Shown here: positions 5,439 through 7,544 of the stretch, piece by piece
How the letters are laid out: every line of letters starts with the position of its first letter
How positions within the stretch are numbered: position 1 is the first letter of the stretch
Assembly: GCA_013331595.1 (NCBI GenBank)
Contig: DUGE01000076.1
Span: 12,315 to 19,858 of the forward strand
Source of the DNA: Microcaldota archaeon
Lineage (GTDB): Archaea > Micrarchaeota > Micrarchaeia > Norongarragalinales > UBA10210
Direction: 5' to 3'
DNA length: 7,544 bases
Notes under the pieces: generated by a model
Databases searched by the model: none
What the model was told of the DNA's origin: nothing
The model's input: only the letters and a program-made list of their open reading frames with translations
Made by a program: the position numbers and the translations under genes

Positions 5439-5798
5439 ATGAAAACGAGAACTGCCGGATTTCAAAGCAAGGGAAGGAAAGCCCAGCTTTTCAGCGCAGA
5501 CCTGCTCATAGCAACCGGGATAATCGCCATGGCATTCGGGCTTTTCGTCAACACCTACTGGCAAGCTCAGAGGAATGCGCTGGGAGACATCCAAAACGCC
5601 AGTTCACTGCCAATTGCCGAAGGCTATTACTCGCAAGCAACATCCGGCGCCCCGCTTCCCGGCGAGTGCACCGAGGCAAATAGCATCGTCACTTGCGACG
5701 CTTGCCCTGCGCCTTCGGACAGGGGAAAGTTTTTTGAACAAAGGATTTACGCTCAAGCGGGAGCGGTTAAAACACTCAGGGTGGGCGTGTGCGCATGA
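5439..5798 (+). CDS. Small pilin-like protein with S-x-D-x-L membrane motif
   Basis: The product has 119 residues from ATG 5439, with a GAAGGG-type ribosome site about ten bases before. The basic N-terminus (MKTRTAGFQSKGRKA) leads to QLFSADLLIATG and a membrane helix ending near residue 38, followed by a polar WQAQRN segment. The position of Q16 after K-A suits prepilin cleavage. S19-A-D-L-L-I-A parallels S-I-D-A-L-F-A in the next gene, so the two are probably related minor pilin-like subunits. The short head has five cysteines (GECTEANSIVTCDACPAP, then VGVCA). It overlaps the next gene by ATGA, which implies translational coupling. The gene is real by its operon setting. Membership in a specific pilin family is inferred. 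Confidence 0.6.
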   Translation: MKTRTAGFQSKGRKAQLFSADLLIATGIIAMAFGLFVNTYWQAQRNALGDIQNASSLPIAEGYYSQATSGAPLPGECTEANSIVTCDACPAPSDRGKFFEQRIYAQAGAVKTLRVGVCA

Positions 5799-6166
5799 AA
5801 AAAACGAGGATGAGGGGAGTTTTGCTCAGTATAGACGCGCTTTTCGCGCTAACCATAATGATAATACTCGCCCTTTCAATCAACGCGTTTTCACAGCACC
5901 AGGAAACCAGGCTCATACAACTCCACCAGATGGGAAGGGACTATTTGGTCGTGAACTACAAAAATCACGTTCCCTTTTTGCCTGATGAATTCATCCAATT
6001 GACGCACTATAATGCCACTTTAAACCCTAACACCATCCTTTCAAGCTCAATAACCGCATACCCTGAATTATGCAATCCTTCAACAGGCGGAGTGCCCAAA
6101 TGCCTTTCAGGCCAGGATTATGTCACGGGCGATGAAGTGGATTTCAACGCAATGGTGAGCCCCTGA
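5795..6166 (+). CDS. Small pilin-like protein with S-x-D-x-L membrane motif, second member
   Basis: ATG 5795 shares ATGA with the stop of the previous gene and lies about eight bases after GGGTGG, so I prefer it to GTG 5789, two codons earlier. The product has 123 residues. MKKTRMRG is followed by VLLSIDALFALTIMIILALS, a membrane helix (about 9-30) with the S-I-D-A-L-F-A motif shared with the gene before. The head is about 90 residues, polar, with one Cys pair (ELCNPSTGGVPKCLSG) that could close a loop as in many pilin heads. It lacks the Q-x-x-x-E-F core, so it may be a minor or assembly subunit, or may be processed differently. The stop overlaps the next start as TGATG. Confidence 0.6.
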   Translation: MKKTRMRGVLLSIDALFALTIMIILALSINAFSQHQETRLIQLHQMGRDYLVVNYKNHVPFLPDEFIQLTHYNATLNPNTILSSSITAYPELCNPSTGGVPKCLSGQDYVTGDEVDFNAMVSP

Positions 6167-6741
6167 TGGAATTTAAACAGCCGAACAGGAGGAAAGGGTT
6201 TGCAACAGCCATATTCGTCGCCCTTGCAGTGCTTGCACTCGCATTTTTCGCCACTGCTTTGTTCACGAAAAACACTGGGTTCCAGAACGCCCAGCTTGAA
6301 GCAGACATCACAAGCGAGCGTTTTGAAGACGCACGGGATTTCCTGAACGAAACCCAGGAAGACGCGATTGTTGATGCGGCTTATGCCGTTTACGGCTGCA
6401 CTCCGAGCGCCCCGGACTTTTGTGCGGACTACCAAGCCAAATTTTCAATCCCCGGCGGAACTTATTACGCCACGTCTGCAGGCAAGTTTCCGGACGTTTC
6501 CATAACGCCAGACCCCCAAAACCCCGCATCATGCACGTTCTTAGGCCAGCAGGGAAACCAATTCATTTTCGACGTTTCCCAGCCGGCCATAATAAAAAAG
6601 CAAGCCACGCGCGCCTTGAGGGAACAGGCAGTGGACTTCCAAAAGCGCGTGGTGATAACGCAAAATACCGGAGCCGGCGGGAGGGTCATGTTTTTCGAGG
6701 TTGCCACAGGCGAACACGACTTTCCATACACCTGCCCTTAG
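6166..6741 (+). CDS. Pilin-like or secreted anchored protein, last gene of operon
   Basis: The product has 191 residues from ATG 6166, whose A is the last base of the previous stop codon (TGATG), so it is very likely translated by coupling. The basic leader MEFKQPNRRKG precedes FATAIFVALAVLALAFFATALF, a membrane helix at about 12-33. Cleavage after R-R-K-G is possible, but the usual acidic +5 residue is missing. The exported part has an acidic helical stretch (about 40-70: QLEADITSERFEDARDF and so on), then a head with cysteines in YGCTPSAPDFCADY, ASCTFLG and a C-terminal YTCP. It is the largest member and last in the operon. By position it could be the capping or anchoring minor subunit, but this is inference. 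I do not recognise a named family. Confidence 0.55.
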   Translation: MEFKQPNRRKGFATAIFVALAVLALAFFATALFTKNTGFQNAQLEADITSERFEDARDFLNETQEDAIVDAAYAVYGCTPSAPDFCADYQAKFSIPGGTYYATSAGKFPDVSITPDPQNPASCTFLGQQGNQFIFDVSQPAIIKKQATRALREQAVDFQKRVVITQNTGAGGRVMFFEVATGEHDFPYTCP

Positions 6742-6812
6742 TCAGCTAGGACAACAAGTTCGTAGGTATTTCTTACTCGACTTCTGAACACATCCAGTCA
6801 AACCAGCTCACG

Positions 6813-6860
6813 TTACGCTTCTTACGTTCACTGCTTGAGCGTAAGACTAGAAAAGAAAAA
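6813..6860 (-). terminator. Competing hairpins and T-rich run between convergent genes
   Basis: TTACGCT (6813-6819) can pair with AGCGTAA (6838-6844), or CTTACG (6821-6826) with CGTAAG (6840-6845). These are two mutually exclusive stems. On the - strand, copy 2 of the cysteine-rich gene is followed by AAAAAGCC and T-rich sequence (6851-6860), the likely terminator. The gap 6742-6873 holds no gene or tRNA that I can support. Confidence 0.4.
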
Positions 6861-7084
6861 AGGCTTTTTCGGTTTAGCCGATTGAAGGGCGCGGAGTGCT
6901 TGCAGTCAAAGTCTTGACGCACCTGCCGCCGCACGCGCCAGAAACCGCGCCAGTGCAAGAATAACCCTGAACGCAAACCGACTTGCACAACCGATTACCA
7001 CCACAACCCGTAGTATTCAAACCACCACTAACCGAAGGAGTCGCAGTAGTCCGCACGGTCAAAGTAGGCCTCGCAGTCACAAGC
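6861..7084 (-). repeat. 224-bp constant 3' block, copy 2
   Basis: Identical to 2573-2796 and in the same orientation, so the pair are direct repeats 4288 bases apart. It includes the coding 3' end, the stop codon and 13 bases after it. Upstream of the coding start of this block the two genes differ. Confidence 0.97.
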
Positions 7085-7461
7085 GGACCCCTCGCAGTAG
7101 GAGACGGAGACGGCGAAACGGATTGAGGAAATTGGAAAACACAGCCTCTTACAGTACAATAACCCTCACGGTTACCTTGAGTGCAGATGGTGTCCTGCCC
7201 TATCGCTCCAGGTCCTCCCTCTACCCCGCCATTAGCTCTGCAACAATCTCCATTACTATAACAGCCTCTACAACCAAGCATATACGCATAACCACCGCTA
7301 GTAGTGCCTAGATAACCCGTAGATTTACAGCTTCCAACGCCTCTTGTTCCACCGCGTATGCCCTTGCCGGAATAATCGGAATCAGGCTGGATTGAAGCAA
7401 AATAAACGAAACCAAAAGCAGCGACTACCAAAACCAAGAAAGCCAAAAACTTAGTCTCCAA
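6874..7461 (-). CDS. 14-cysteine two-domain surface protein, copy 2
   Basis: From TTG 7461 the product has 195 residues, with the same GGAGGGGAT ribosome site as copy 1 (7467-7475). An N-terminal membrane helix (about 5-22) ends in AAFGFVY as in copy 1. The first domain has C45, C64, C67, C73, C74, C93, C102, C107. The spacings C-x2-C-x5-C-C and C-x8-C-x4-C match copy 1 exactly, but the residues between them are mostly different and the loop before C93 is four shorter. The S/P/T linker and the last 69 residues, with the six-Cys domain spaced 5-3-5-7-3, equal copy 1. Ends conserved in DNA with a divergent core suggest paralogues homogenised at their ends. Family and function are unknown. It converges with the pilin operon on the opposite strand. 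Confidence 0.7.
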   Translation of the reverse strand: METKFLAFLVLVVAAFGFVYFASIQPDSDYSGKGIRGGTRGVGSCKSTGYLGTTSGGYAYMLGCRGCYSNGDCCRANGGVEGGPGAIGQDTICTQGNREGYCTVRGCVFQFPQSVSPSPSPTARGPLVTARPTLTVRTTATPSVSGGLNTTGCGGNRLCKSVCVQGYSCTGAVSGACGGRCVKTLTASTPRPSIG

Positions 7462-7538
7462 ACTACATCCCCTCCCTAAAAAAACACCCGCTCTGAAAAG
7501 CTTTTGCCCCAACCCGGAATAAAAACCTGCCGGAAAAA
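7458..7538 (-). repeat. 81-bp constant promoter/leader block, copy 2
   Basis: Identical to 3179-3259, 4279 bases away. It holds the start codon, Shine-Dalgarno (7467-7475) and the candidate TATA box (7518-7525). Identity ends at 7538, six bases before the window edge, so the end of the block is real and not caused by the edge. Confidence 0.95.
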
Positions 7539-7544
7539 AACCGG

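Noticed and set aside
5082..5594. - strand frame of 170 codons across the pilin genes
   Set aside because: It is antisense to two coupled pilin-like genes, with no recognisable motif and no ribosome site.
6742..6873. tRNA or small RNA gene in the gap after the pilin operon
   Set aside because: A GTTCG-like stretch and hairpins occur, but no cloverleaf can be drawn. The hairpins are better read as 3'-end structures of convergent genes.
2573..7538. CRISPR array, integron or tandem repeat structure
   Set aside because: There are only two distant copies, without spacers of regular size, attC-like sites or an integrase.

Overview
The window looks archaeal. Several short genes carry class III (archaeal prepilin-like) signal peptides with a Q-x-x-x-E-F core. 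A TctA/DUF112-type membrane protein of the archaeal kind (COG1784-like) is present. TATA-like AT boxes lie about 25 bases or more before several starts, and the best ribosome site (GGAGGGGAT) nearly matches the archaeal consensus GGAGGTGAT. The small, loosely spaced genes and the frequent TTG starts would fit a DPANN-type or small euryarchaeal genome, but the lineage cannot be fixed from this sequence alone.

Layout, left to right. (1) Positions 1-846, + strand: the 3' end of a pilin-like gene, a terminator-like hairpin, then a second pilin-like gene. (2) 898-2458, + strand: a membrane-anchored OB-fold protein and a TctA-like multi-pass membrane protein. (3) 2586-3182, - strand: a secreted or membrane-anchored, 14-cysteine, two-domain protein (copy 1). 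(4) 3402-4716, - strand: an AbiEi/AbiEii (type IV) toxin-antitoxin pair whose toxin lacks the second Asp of its D-x-D motif. (5) 4929-6741, + strand: four pilin-like genes in a tight operon with ATGA and TGATG stop/start overlaps, divergent from the AbiE pair. (6) 6874-7461, - strand: copy 2 of the 14-cysteine protein.

The most notable structure is the pair of cysteine-rich genes. Their 3' ends are identical over 224 bp (2573-2796 = 6861-7084), including bases past the stop codon. Their promoter/leader regions are identical over 81 bp (3179-3259 = 7458-7538), up to and including the TTG start. Between these constant blocks the genes differ strongly in sequence but keep the same cysteine spacing. 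Just inside the 3' block, the shared peptide SPSPSPT is written with different codons. This is the pattern expected when the ends are homogenised by gene conversion while the exposed core diversifies. The two copies are direct repeats bracketing about 4.3 kb that contains the AbiE module and the pilin operon, so that segment could be lost or amplified by homologous recombination.

Most of the window therefore encodes cell-surface functions: about six pilin-like subunits and two disulfide-rich surface proteins, with an AbiE module between them. What the pili and cysteine-rich proteins do cannot be read from the sequence.
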